41,733 nt of DNA from Bacteroidales bacterium (GCA_022784645.1 JALFZG010000089.1:1-41733), one strand, 5' to 3'; shown: positions 16,035 to 24,226, counted from the stretch's first letter. The notes: generated by a model not told the origin, from the letters alone. A program made the numbers and translations.

Positions 16035-16081
16035 ATATCCCCTCGGCTTTGCATCAATTAGCCGGAGGGGATATTTTTTTT
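16035..16081 (+). terminator. strong rho-independent terminator
   Basis: ATCCCCTC-GGCT pairs with AGCC-GGAGGGGAT (one bulged G), followed by eight T residues. It closes the degenerate segment and lies just before the third ECF-type promoter, isolating the AAA+ operon. The 90 bases between the phosphatase remnant and this hairpin hold only a short open frame of no clear meaning. Confidence 0.8.
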
Positions 16082-16111
16082 CAGTATAAAATGATGGTAG
16101 ATGATAGAGAA

Positions 16112-16139
16112 GGTTACAAATGCCACTCTCTTATCATAG
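16112..16139 (+). promoter_or_regulatory. putative ECF sigma promoter, copy 3
   Basis: GGTTAC at 16112-16117, a 16-base spacer, TCATAG at 16134-16139, 31 bases before the ATG of the AAA+ gene at 16171. It is preceded by GATGATAGAGA and followed by ATATAACAAAA, both shared with copies 1 and 4. Confidence 0.75.
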
Positions 16140-16170
16140 AAATATAACAAAACAGTGGAGGATTGAAAAA

Positions 16171-17148
16171 ATGCAGACATCAGAAGCCGAGAAAGATTGG
16201 TTGCGCCGCATATGCGGAGGACAGCCGATGACAGAACAGAAGATAACCCCAGCAAAAGAGGCTGAGCACAAGTCTGTGGCAGAGAAGAAAGCCAAAGGGC
16301 ATGGGTTTGGAGACATAGCAGGCATGAATGAGCTGAAGGAGTTCGTGACAGAAGGTTTCATCAACGTGCTGAAGAACCGCAAGTGCGCCGAGGTGTATGG
16401 TATCAAGCCTCCCTCCATGCTCTTTTATGGTCCTGCTGGTTGCGGCAAGACGTTCTTCGCCGAGAAGATGGCTGAGGAGATAGGTATCAACTTCATGAAG
16501 ATTGTGCCTGACGACCTCGCCTGCACATGGATTCACGGAACACAACAGAAGATTGGCGAGGTGTTCAAGGATGCGGAGAAAAAAGCTCCCACACTGCTGT
16601 TCTTCGACGAGTTTGATGCCATGGTACCTAGACGCTCTGGTGACGAGGCAAACCAACACTATGACAGTGAGGTCAACGAGTTTCTCTGTATGCTCAACAA
16701 TGCTTCGGAACGTGGTATCTATGTCCTTGCCGCCACCAACCATCCGGAACGTATCGACAGGGCTGTGCTGCGAACAGGACGTATTGACGAGATGGTATAT
16801 ATAGACATGCCCGACATGGAAGCACGCAAGAGTCTGTTCTCGTTGGCACTCTCTAAACTTCCCTCGGATGAGGGGATTGACATCAACCGACTGGCAGAGC
16901 TGACAGAGGGTTACAACTGCAGCGACATCAGTTACATAGTGAAGTCGGAGGCAAGAAAGATGTTCAATGCCACCATCAAGGGAAAGACAGACGAGTACCA
17001 GCCTATCAGCCAGACTCTGCTCGAAGAAGTCATTTCTAAGAAGCGTCCTTCTGTCAGTGGCAGAGACCTACGGGAGTATGAGCGAGTGAGGAGTGAGTTC
17101 TCTCCTAAGGATGAAGGCTGTCGCCACGCCACAATAGGTTTTAGATGA
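16171..17148 (+). CDS. AAA+ ATPase (FtsH/Cdc48-like module)
   Basis: A 325-residue protein from ATG 16171, chosen for the GGAGGA upstream; the frame opens at 16120 but that part overlaps the promoter. A charged N-terminal stretch precedes one AAA module: GFGDIAGMNELKEFV, Walker A GPAGCGKT, pore-like loop, Walker B LLFFDEFDA, sensor AATNHPERID and the arginine-finger segment LRTGRID, then the helical lid. It resembles the ATPase of FtsH/Cdc48/p97-type unfoldases but has no protease domain or membrane helix, so it likely remodels a protein partner. It heads an operon with two YbjN-like proteins and stands behind the third ECF-type promoter. Confidence 0.9.
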   Translation: MQTSEAEKDWLRRICGGQPMTEQKITPAKEAEHKSVAEKKAKGHGFGDIAGMNELKEFVTEGFINVLKNRKCAEVYGIKPPSMLFYGPAGCGKTFFAEKMAEEIGINFMKIVPDDLACTWIHGTQQKIGEVFKDAEKKAPTLLFFDEFDAMVPRRSGDEANQHYDSEVNEFLCMLNNASERGIYVLAATNHPERIDRAVLRTGRIDEMVYIDMPDMEARKSLFSLALSKLPSDEGIDINRLAELTEGYNCSDISYIVKSEARKMFNATIKGKTDEYQPISQTLLEEVISKKRPSVSGRDLREYERVRSEFSPKDEGCRHATIGFR

Positions 17149-17173
17149 ATAATAATCTATAATTTGAAAATGT

Positions 17174-17683
17174 ATGAAAGAGAAGATTTTGGAAGCATTA
17201 AGAGACTTGGGTTTCAAGTTGGAAGAAGAGGAAGGCATGGGTTACTGCTTCAACTACGAGGGACTGAACCTGCTGTACATGTACAATGAGAACGACGAGG
17301 AGTTTCTCACTATTGCACTTCCTGGCATTGTTGAAGTGGAGGAAGATAAGATGTTGCAGATATGCGCCTTGTTGGAGAAGATCAACTCCACGCTGAAGTA
17401 TATCAAGGCCTATATACTTGGAAACAGCGTCTGGTTGTTCTATGAGCGTGAACTGATTGTGTCGCGAGAACAGATGGGCGAAGGTCAACTCTGTGGCGAG
17501 GAAGACCTGATGACGGTAATCTCACGCATGATACTTCAGTTGGAAGCAGGACTTGTCTTTGCTCGCAAGGTGATGGCAGAGATTGAGGAAACGATGGCAA
17601 ACGATTTCTCCGCTGATGACACTGCTGAAAGTGCTGAGGAGATTGATGCAGAGGAGATTGCAGATGATGAAGATAACGAATAA
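17174..17683 (+). CDS. YbjN-like / secretion-chaperone-fold protein
   Basis: A 169-residue acidic protein. The first ~135 residues have the pattern of YbjN/type III chaperone-like domains: an N-terminal helix (KEKILEALRDLGFKLEEEE), antiparallel strands with YCFNYEGLNLLYMYN, and helices flanking a strand pair. The last ~30 residues are a run of Asp/Glu. It is paralogous to the next gene, with matching start motif and topology. It follows the AAA+ gene by 25 bases. The pair probably binds client proteins or the ATPase. Fold assignment is inference. Confidence 0.7.
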   Translation: MKEKILEALRDLGFKLEEEEGMGYCFNYEGLNLLYMYNENDEEFLTIALPGIVEVEEDKMLQICALLEKINSTLKYIKAYILGNSVWLFYERELIVSREQMGEGQLCGEEDLMTVISRMILQLEAGLVFARKVMAEIEETMANDFSADDTAESAEEIDAEEIADDEDNE

Positions 17684-17699
17684 ACAGAAGGGAAAGACT

Positions 17700-18098
17700 A
17701 TGACAAAGAAAGAAATGATATTGGAGGCTATCGAGAGCCTCGGTTACAAGCCCTATGTGGATGATGACGGAGATGTTTGCGTCCGTTTCCAGATGAAAAG
17801 CATCTTCTTTTTGACGGGTCAGGAGGAAGAGCAGTATATCTCGGCTATTCTGCCCCAGTTCTCCGAAGTGGACGAAGGAGAAGAGACCCTCACGCTGGCT
17901 GTCTGCAACAAGGTGAGCCGCGAGGTAAAGCTTGCCAAGGTGTATATTGACCAAACACTGAAAAGCGTAACTGCCAGCTGCGAGTTCTTCTACACCGACA
18001 TGGATAGTCTGAAGAACAACGTGGAGCATGTGCTGAACATCCTTGGCATGGTGCGTTCCGCATATCACAAGACAAAAGCAGATTTTTCAAACATTTGA
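17700..18098 (+). CDS. YbjN-like / secretion-chaperone-fold protein, paralogue
   Basis: A 132-residue protein from ATG 17700 (GAAGGGAAA ribosome site). It repeats the pattern of the previous protein: KKEMILEAIESLGYKPYVDD, a strand pair with VCVRFQMKSIFFL, then ISAILPQFSEVDEGEE, helices and a second strand set. It lacks the acidic tail. Tandem duplication of the upstream gene is likely. A vWA fragment follows within 40 bases; in related neighbourhoods AAA+ ATPases work with vWA proteins, so the intact ancestral operon probably included one. Confidence 0.7.
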   Translation: MTKKEMILEAIESLGYKPYVDDDGDVCVRFQMKSIFFLTGQEEEQYISAILPQFSEVDEGEETLTLAVCNKVSREVKLAKVYIDQTLKSVTASCEFFYTDMDSLKNNVEHVLNILGMVRSAYHKTKADFSNI

Positions 18099-18132
18099 AA
18101 GATAGGCATGTAATAGTAAAACTGATAATCAT

Positions 18133-18288
18133 TTGAATCGATGGAAGAGTAAAGGACGGCAAGAGATTAAGAAGACGCAGGTCTTCAATGTGATTATCCT
18201 CGACCGTAGCGGTTCGATGGAGTGTATTCGTCAGGCAGCCGTGAATGGTTATAATAGTCCCAAAATCTTAGAAAACTTGCAAAATTAA
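18133..18288 (+). pseudogene. von Willebrand factor A domain gene, N-terminal fragment
   Basis: From a TTG at 18133 a 51-codon frame gives KKTQVFNVIILDRSGSMECI, which is the first strand and the metal-ion-dependent adhesion motif (DRSGS) of a vWA domain, followed by RQAAVNGYN. The frame then leaves the family and stops at 18288, next to a dispersed repeat. A vWA domain needs about 180 residues, so this is a dead front end. The break coincides with the repeat that also occurs near 39,600, suggesting rearrangement there. No start codon stronger than TTG was found. Confidence 0.6.
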
Positions 18289-18298
18289 AAAATATTTA

Positions 18299-18331
18299 GT
18301 ACCTTTAATTCCGCGAGGGAACAGCGGTACT
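18299..18331. repeat. dispersed repeat, copy 1
   Basis: The 23 bases at 18309-18331 (starting TTCCGCGAGGGAACAG) have an exact reverse-complement copy at 39588-39610; a part of it, again reversed, recurs at 39754-39767 next to GGTAC. It lies where the vWA gene is broken. Confidence 0.55.
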
Positions 18332-18361
18332 CGAATTTTTATTAAAATGTTGCAAATAATT

Positions 18362-18392
18362 TTGCACATCCCAAATAATCTTCGTACCTTTG
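18362..18392 (+). promoter_or_regulatory. Bacteroidota-type promoter
   Basis: TTG at 18362-18364 and TACCTTTG at 18385-18392, 20 bases apart, 45 bases before the ATG at 18438. It is of the housekeeping type, unlike the ECF-type promoters nearby, so the 156-residue gene and the fusion gene behind it probably do not depend on the ECF sigma factor. Confidence 0.7.
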
Positions 18393-18437
18393 CAGCCAAA
18401 ATCAAAAAAGTTAATTTTTTAGAATAATCGACAAGAT

Positions 18438-18908
18438 ATGTATTATATACCATTCATGAAATGGCAGCAGATGAGGCTGTCAGATATCTGCAAGGAAAGT
18501 GCTGAACATCCAACCGATGGAGTGAGTTACATTAACTTCATAGATTTCTGCGGTCCTTCACGTATCTATGCAAGTTTTCACATAGACCGAATAGATTTGC
18601 CCAATGGCAAGAATCTTACGGCTATTCTGGTTGCTCACGAGGGTGATTGGACGACAGAAAAGGGGATGTATTGTCATGATCATTACAAATATTATGAGGA
18701 TGTGCAGAGTGACTTGGGCAAAGGGCTCGTTTTCCGTCGAAAGGGATTCTCTGTAATTAATCGTAGAAGTCTTTTTCTTTTTGAAATAGACAAGACATGT
18801 AATGAGCACATCCTTGCAGTGCCCGCAACGGGCGAGGAGATATATTTTGAAATCTATGGGGTGGACACTGACGGAAATATATTGCCGTTAGTCAAACGAG
18901 AGCTATAA
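18438..18908 (+). CDS. hypothetical protein upstream of the ADP-ribose fusion
   Basis: A 156-residue soluble protein with no signal peptide. Likely beta-rich: SYINFIDFCGPSRIYASFHI, then LTAILVAHEGDWTTEKGMY and a closing EEIYFEIYGVDTDGN strand pair. It ends 4 bases before the ATG of the 970-residue fusion and shares its promoter. No family recognised; its constant nearness to the fusion suggests a partner or substrate-recognition subunit. Confidence 0.65.
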   Translation: MYYIPFMKWQQMRLSDICKESAEHPTDGVSYINFIDFCGPSRIYASFHIDRIDLPNGKNLTAILVAHEGDWTTEKGMYCHDHYKYYEDVQSDLGKGLVFRRKGFSVINRRSLFLFEIDKTCNEHILAVPATGEEIYFEIYGVDTDGNILPLVKREL

Positions 18909-18912
18909 GAAT

Positions 18913-21825
18913 ATGTTAGGAGCAATCATAGGCGACATTGTGGGCAGTACCCGCGAGTGGCACAACATTAAGACAGAAGATTTTGAACTGGTTCCCAAGG
19001 GAAGCAGGTTCACGGACGACACGGTGATGACACTTGCCGTGGCTGAGTGGCTGATGACCGACCCGGAGCATCAACCTGAGACATTGGTGGCATGTATGCA
19101 GCGTTTGGGAAGGAAATACCCTCATGCCGGCTACGGCAAGATGTTTTCGCAGTGGCTGATGAGCGACCATCCGCAGCCCTACAATAGTTTTGGCAATGGT
19201 TCAGCCATGAGGGTGAGTCCCGTGGGACTATATGCCAATTCGCTGGAGGAGGCATTGGAGTTGGCACGCATCACGGCTTCCGTCACTCATAACCATCCAG
19301 AGGGTATCAAGGGAGCACAAGCCATAGCAGGCTGTGTTTTTCTTCATAAAAACATATCGCTCGGTGCAGAGGAAGAGATACGGCATTTCGTCACAGAGAA
19401 GATAGGCTATAACCTTAACTTCAAATTGGATGACATCCGTGATGCATACGGTTTTGATGTGACCTGCCAAGGCAGTGTGCCCATTGCCATCAAGGCTTAT
19501 CTCGAGCGGGGTGGGTATCCTGCCGAGAAGGCATTGCGACTGGCCATTTCCATGGGTGGCGATTCTGACACCATTGGAGCCATGACGGCCTCAATTGCCG
19601 GAGCGAAACGTTTCAGCGTGATTGGAGGAGGGTTCAGAGACGAGCTTGTCAACCAATGTCGTGCGCTGCTTCCAGCCGACCTGCTCGACATCAACGACCG
19701 TTTTGAGGCATTTGTCAGTCGCCCGTTGCATCAGTCCTATTATTGCGGTGGGAAACTGTTCGCAGGGGAATATCCTGGGGACAAATATGGCGAACTGGCA
19801 GAAGCAAAGCTGAAGAGGATGCACCACTTTGGCGTGCGCCATTTCGTAGACCTCACCGAAGAGGGCGAATTGCGACCTTATCGCCAACTGTTGCCCAGCG
19901 ACACCACCTATCTTCGCTTTCCCATCCGCGATGTGAATGTACCGGAGTCGGTAGAGGCTGTGCATCAACTCATTGACAAGATGGAATACCTGATGCAGCA
20001 GGACGGATACACCTATATCCATTGCTGGGGAGGGGTAGGCCGTACAGGTACCATCGTGGCGTGTTATGAAGCACGACAGATGAAAGAGCCTACTTTGGAG
20101 AATGCACTTACAGTCATGCGTAGCCGTTTCTCGGAAATGCCGAAAGCTTCTCACCGCAAATCTCCTGAGACACAGGAACAGATTGATTTCGTCCGTCAGT
20201 TCGTGGAGAGTTGCAAACAAAGAGGGGAATATCTGAAGTTGAGAACAAAAGACCGCATCCGTGGTTCGCTGATGGCAGGTGCTGTTGGTGATGCGCTGGG
20301 TTATACGGTGGAGTTCATGAGCCGCAGGAGCATCCTTGCGCAATATGGCAGTAAGGGTATCACGAAGTTCGACTTGAACTCTGACGGCAAGGCTTTGGTG
20401 AGCGATGACACACAGATGACGCTCTTCACGGCATGTGGTATGTTGATGGGAGTGACACGAGGCTATATGCGAGGCATCGGCGGACAGCCGGAGAAATATG
20501 TGGATGGAGCCTACCTGGACTGGTATTATACGCAGACTGGCAAGAAAAAGCAGATGCTGACGGATGATTTCCACTACACTTGGATCCGTGACCTTCCTGA
20601 ACTGGCTCACCTCCGTGCACCGGGCAACACCTGCCTTTCGGCATGTGAGAGTCTGTATCAAGGCAATAAGGTGCAGAACAACAGCAAGGGCTGCGGTGGC
20701 ATCATGCGAGTGGCTCCCATGGCGCTGCTCATGGCGGGTTATTGGAGTCGTGGCGAGTCGTTCTACAATGTACAGCAAATGGACGAAGCTGGAGCAGAGG
20801 TGGCTGCTGTCACCCACAAACATCCCTTGGCATTCCTCCCTTCAGCCATGCTGACACACCTCATTTATAGTGTGATAAGGATGGAAGAGAACGAGATCAA
20901 GGCAAACATAGCTGACATAGCCCTTGAAACCATCGATGCGCTTGATAATATCTACAAAGGTGAATATGAGGAAGACAAGCGTTACCTTGCCAATCTCACC
21001 CGTATGGCTGTGGCGTTTGCTGCCAACGACAAGAGCGATGCAGAGAATATCCGCATGCTTGGTGAGGGATGGACGGGCGAAGAGGCATGGGCCATTGCGC
21101 TCTACTGTGCCGTGCGTCATGTAGGCAGTATAGAGGAAGCCCTTATTGCAGCCGTGAACCATGATGGTGACAGCGATTCCACCGGTGCCGTGTGTGGCAA
21201 CATCATGGGTGCAATATATGGATATGAGGCTATGAAGCGCAAGCGACTGTTCTGTCCGCAAGGCAAGAATCTGGAGCAGACCCTTGAGCTCTCCGATATC
21301 ATCCTTACCCTTGCCGATGACCTCTATACAAGTTGCATCATCAGCGAATGTGCCCCCATTGACACACCGGAAAAGCGTCAGTGGTATGAGCGTTATTGTA
21401 ATATGAGACCCGTAGGATTAAACAAGAAACTTATGTACAACAGAGCATACACTCCCGAAAGGATTTCGGACTTGAAGGAGAACGAGATATTCGTGTTTGG
21501 AAGCAATCTGGCTGGCGCACATGGTGGCGGTGCTGCACGCTTGGCTTACAACAGGTTTGGTGCCGTATGGGGCGAAGGTGTAGGTCTGCACGGTCAGACA
21601 TACGCCATCCCTACTATGCAGGGTGGGGTGGATACCATCAAGCCTTATGTAGATGCGTTCATCTGTTTCGCCAAGGAGCACAGCTGGCTCACATTCCTCG
21701 TCACACGAATAGGTTGCGGCATAGCTGGATTCCGTGACGAGGAGATTGCTCCACTCTTTACGGATGCCATTGATGTGGAGAATATCATCCTTCCGAAAGA
21801 ATTTGTGGCGTGCCTGGTGCATTAA
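18913..21825 (+). CDS. four-domain fusion: ADP-ribosylglycohydrolase, dual-specificity phosphatase, ADP-ribosylglycohydrolase, macro-like domain
   Basis: A 970-residue cytoplasmic protein. Residues about 1-265 are a DraG-type ADP-ribosylglycohydrolase (GAIIGDIVGS; FTDDT 33-37; GGDSDT with Asp217 and Asp219 for the metal pair). Residues about 275-435 are a dual-specificity-type phosphatase with HCWGGVGRTG: Cys371 and Arg377 of the CX5R loop are intact. Residues about 447-790 are a second DraG domain (GSLMAGAVGDALGY; SDDTQ 497-501; DGDSDS with Asp753 and Asp755). Residues about 835-970 carry FVFGSNLAGAHGGGAARLA, a signature of a small macrodomain-like family. All catalytic residues I can see are present in each part. 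DraG enzymes remove ADP-ribose from proteins or small molecules; a macro-like module would bind ADP-ribose. Together they suggest erasure of ADP-ribose and phosphate marks. The macro-like assignment is the least certain. Confidence 0.85.
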   Translation: MLGAIIGDIVGSTREWHNIKTEDFELVPKGSRFTDDTVMTLAVAEWLMTDPEHQPETLVACMQRLGRKYPHAGYGKMFSQWLMSDHPQPYNSFGNGSAMRVSPVGLYANSLEEALELARITASVTHNHPEGIKGAQAIAGCVFLHKNISLGAEEEIRHFVTEKIGYNLNFKLDDIRDAYGFDVTCQGSVPIAIKAYLERGGYPAEKALRLAISMGGDSDTIGAMTASIAGAKRFSVIGGGFRDELVNQCRALLPADLLDINDRFEAFVSRPLHQSYYCGGKLFAGEYPGDKYGELAEAKLKRMHHFGVRHFVDLTEEGELRPYRQLLPSDTTYLRFPIRDVNVPESVEAVHQLIDKMEYLMQQDGYTYIHCWGGVGRTGTIVACYEARQMKEPTLENALTVMRSRFSEMPKASHRKSPETQEQIDFVRQFVESCKQRGEYLKLRTKDRIRGSLMAGAVGDALGYTVEFMSRRSILAQYGSKGITKFDLNSDGKALVSDDTQMTLFTACGMLMGVTRGYMRGIGGQPEKYVDGAYLDWYYTQTGKKKQMLTDDFHYTWIRDLPELAHLRAPGNTCLSACESLYQGNKVQNNSKGCGGIMRVAPMALLMAGYWSRGESFYNVQQMDEAGAEVAAVTHKHPLAFLPSAMLTHLIYSVIRMEENEIKANIADIALETIDALDNIYKGEYEEDKRYLANLTRMAVAFAANDKSDAENIRMLGEGWTGEEAWAIALYCAVRHVGSIEEALIAAVNHDGDSDSTGAVCGNIMGAIYGYEAMKRKRLFCPQGKNLEQTLELSDIILTLADDLYTSCIISECAPIDTPEKRQWYERYCNMRPVGLNKKLMYNRAYTPERISDLKENEIFVFGSNLAGAHGGGAARLAYNRFGAVWGEGVGLHGQTYAIPTMQGGVDTIKPYVDAFICFAKEHSWLTFLVTRIGCGIAGFRDEEIAPLFTDAIDVENIILPKEFVACLVH

Positions 21826-21849
21826 TCTGCATGGCAATGATAGAAAACA

Positions 21850-21877
21850 GGTTACTTTTGCCTCTCTTATATCATAA
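21850..21877 (+). promoter_or_regulatory. putative ECF sigma promoter, copy 4
   Basis: GGTTAC at 21850-21855, a 16-base spacer, TCATAA at 21872-21877. It starts 24 bases after the fusion gene's stop and lies about 157 bases before the creD start, leaving a leader of about 150 bases in which I see no other gene. Preceded by AATGATAGAAAACA and followed by AGAGGTATATAAACAAA. Confidence 0.72.
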
Positions 21878-22034
21878 AGAGGTATATAAACAAAAATCAA
21901 AAAGGAAGAAAATCAAATTTCGATTCAAACATGGGTTACTTCTTTGCATTATGTTAGTCCCCAAAATTACTTCTTTTAAAAAATGAATCCCCACTACTTG
22001 CTTATGTGAGTGTGGCAAGCTTTAGTAAATTGTT

Positions 22035-23393
22035 ATGGATAAATACATGAAAAAGATTTTTTTGATTGGCTTAATGACTGTTATCTGCGGATTGGTCAGC
22101 CTTTGTATCAAGTCTATTGTTTATGAGCGGGAAAGCCTCTCAGAGGCAACTCAGCTCGAAGTGTCGAAGTCCTGGAGTGGCAGTCAGACTTTTGTTGGGC
22201 CGGTTCTTTGCGTTCCTGTAAGTGAATATGGAAAGGCTGGCATATACACATGTCTGTATGTTTTTCCTGAACACATGAATGTTGACGCGACCGTAAAAAG
22301 CGAAAACCTTCATCGAGGTATCTTTGATGCTTCGGTTTATAACGCCGCTGTCAATATTGAAGGTACCTTCAATTTGAAGGATATGGTCGAAAGTACATTT
22401 GATGTTGACAGTCAAAAGTCTCTGTGGATCGACTGGGAACATGGTCAGGTTATTGCAGCTATTGCTGATGCAAAAGGACTTGAAGAAGGTATTCAGATTA
22501 CCCTAAACGATAGTAGTATTATTCTGGATGAGCATTTCAATACGTATGGTAGCAAAGAGTTGAGGTCGATTTTTGGCTATTCTTCCGAAACTGTATGTGA
22601 GTTGGCTAACTTGAAGGGTATGCTCAAAAAAGAGGTAAAGTTTTCTCTCAAAACGAACTTGAAGGGTTCTGGTGAGCTGCACTTTGCTCCGATTGGCAAG
22701 GATTCCAAAGTCACCATGCATGGAAATAGTACTGATCCAAGTTTCATGGGAATGACTCTCCCATCGACTCGTGAAATAACCAAAGATGGATTTACTGCCA
22801 CATGGAAGGTGATCGATATCAGCAGGAAGGCTGATGACCAGGTCTTTTATAGCAAAGGCAAATCAATGAGTTTTGACACAGTTGGCACAAAGTTTCTTGT
22901 AAGAGACGGTCAATATACCCAGACTAACAGGGCACTGAAATATGCTTTCCTTGTCATACTCCTTTCTTTGGTTGCCGTATTTTTCGGAGAAATGAGTGTT
23001 GGTAGTGAAATCAACGCACTGAACTACCTTCTTATCGGAGCTGCACTCGTCCTCTTCTACCTGATGCTCTTGTCTCTTGCGGAGTGGATAGGTTTCGGAT
23101 TGGCATATATAGCCTCAGCTGTACTTATTTTGGGAATGGTAGCACTCTACCTTAATGCTATTGTACATGATAAAAAGACTGTTACTGCTATTTGTCTCTT
23201 CATGGGCTTGGTTGATGTGTTCATCTATATCCTTCTGAATATTGCTGATATGGCTCTTCTTGTGGGAACGTTCGGATTGTTTATTGTCCTCGGAATTGCA
23301 ATGTTCTTTTCCCTCAGGATTAAAGTCAAGCGACAGCCAAATGAATCCACCGAACTTGTTCAGTCGAATGATAACGCAAATGAAAATAAATAG
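22035..23393 (+). CDS. creD: CreD-family inner membrane protein
   Basis: A 452-residue protein, normal for CreD. One N-terminal membrane helix (about 5-28) is followed by the family's opening motif region with VSKSWSGSQTFVGPVLCVPV, then a periplasmic beta-rich domain to about 295 and about six C-terminal helices starting at ALKYAFLVILLSLVAVFFGE, with NYLLIGAALVLFYLMLLSLA. In E. coli creD belongs to the CreBC regulon and changes envelope properties; the biochemical role is unknown. No creBC genes are here, and the gene instead stands behind the fourth ECF-type promoter. An alternative start is ATG 22047, which puts the helix at the very N terminus. Confidence 0.88.
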   Translation: MDKYMKKIFLIGLMTVICGLVSLCIKSIVYERESLSEATQLEVSKSWSGSQTFVGPVLCVPVSEYGKAGIYTCLYVFPEHMNVDATVKSENLHRGIFDASVYNAAVNIEGTFNLKDMVESTFDVDSQKSLWIDWEHGQVIAAIADAKGLEEGIQITLNDSSIILDEHFNTYGSKELRSIFGYSSETVCELANLKGMLKKEVKFSLKTNLKGSGELHFAPIGKDSKVTMHGNSTDPSFMGMTLPSTREITKDGFTATWKVIDISRKADDQVFYSKGKSMSFDTVGTKFLVRDGQYTQTNRALKYAFLVILLSLVAVFFGEMSVGSEINALNYLLIGAALVLFYLMLLSLAEWIGFGLAYIASAVLILGMVALYLNAIVHDKKTVTAICLFMGLVDVFIYILLNIADMALLVGTFGLFIVLGIAMFFSLRIKVKRQPNESTELVQSNDNANENK

Positions 23394-23511
23394 TGTTTTA
23401 CTTGCCGTGTGTCAGGTGATCGTTTACACTTTCGGTCTTTAAATTTGTAAAAAAATAATTTAATTCCGCCTACGGGTACCTTATTACATATACGTAAAGG
23501 CTGGATTGAAA

Positions 23512-23690
23512 GTAACCATCCGTAGATCTGAAGTTGCGTTGTAGTGCAGATAGAAAGGACTGTAATTCCGCTTGGAGTTACAGTCCTTTAGTATTGCATT
23601 CCCATGTTTATATCTGTAATAAAGTAAGTGTTGCGTCAAGGGTGCGACTTTTTTCAATATTGTGGAAACTGTTGTTGTAAAAATGGTAGT
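23512..23690. mobile_element. IS66 3'-end remnant
   Basis: 23512-23596 is the third copy of the GTAACCATCC terminus with its hairpin (GGACTGTAA ... TTACAGTCC). 23635-23690 matches, with decay, the last codons of the IS66 transposase on the minus strand (compare 6284-6330; GGGTGCGACTTTTTTCAATATTGTGGAA), now interrupted by stops. Orientation is the same as the 6.2 kb copy. No other gene lies between creD and 24263. Confidence 0.6.
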
Positions 23691-23810
23691 TTTGGGGCAT
23701 CCTCTAATGGGTAGTAGGGCTCTGTCCGTTGAATCTGCTGAAGAAGGAACTCGCTTGCTGAAGAAGGCGCAGTCGGGGAAGTAAATCTTTCAGATTTCTG
23801 CAGATACTAT

Positions 23811-23987
23811 CAGCAGCCAACAAACAATACGCCGGAGCTCGCACTCCGGATAGGCAGCGGGCAACAAACAATACGCCGGAGCTCGCACTCCGGATAGGCA
23901 GCAGCCAACAAACAATACGCTGGAGCTCGCACTCTGGATAGGCAGCGGGCCAACAAACAATACGCCGGAATTCGCACTCCAGATAGG
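23811..23987. repeat. 44-bp tandem repeat, four copies
   Basis: Copies at 23811-23854, 23855-23898, 23899-23942 and 23943-23987 (the last 45 bases). Each contains ACAAACAATACG and a palindrome, CCGGAGCTCGCACTCCGG, with a few substitutions in copies 3 and 4, some on both arms. The unit is not a multiple of three and no plausible start precedes it, so it is non-coding. Confidence 0.85.
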
Positions 23988-24035
23988 CAGCAGCCATCTC
24001 CAATGCGGAGGTGCGCAATGCGGCGATAGTATCGC

Positions 24036-24185
24036 CTGCTAAGTAAACGATACAAATAACAGCCCTCCCTGATAAACAGAAAATGTAGCAAATAAATTTG
24101 CACATTCCAAAAATCTGCTAAGTAAACGATACAAATAACTGCCCTCCCTGATAAATAGAAAATGTTGCAAAAAATTTACACAATC
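24036..24185. repeat. 79-bp direct duplication
   Basis: The segment starting CTGCTAAGTAAACGATAC at 24036 is repeated at 24115 with a few changes, both copies containing GCCCTCCCTGATAAA and ending in AT-rich sequence. The second copy runs up to the promoter of the next gene. Confidence 0.75.
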
Positions 24186-24226
24186 TGTATCAAAATAGTA
24201 CGTTCTGTAATTTTTTTTGCTAAAAA

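Noticed and set aside
19591..20823. A 410-codon minus-strand open frame antisense to the fusion gene
   Set aside because: It lies wholly inside catalytic domains on the plus strand; no start signal or family pattern.
21934..21939. A second GGTTAC before creD
   Set aside because: No TCATAR box at 16 bases (the sequence there is AGTCCC); the complete copy is at 21850.
23811..23987. The 44-bp repeats as a CRISPR array
   Set aside because: The copies are head to tail with no unique spacers, and there are no cas genes nearby.
23704..24105. Minus-strand open frame of 133 codons across the 44-bp repeats, rich in Cys and Arg
   Set aside because: The unit length is not a multiple of three, so the same peptide is not repeated in frame; the openness comes from repeat composition.
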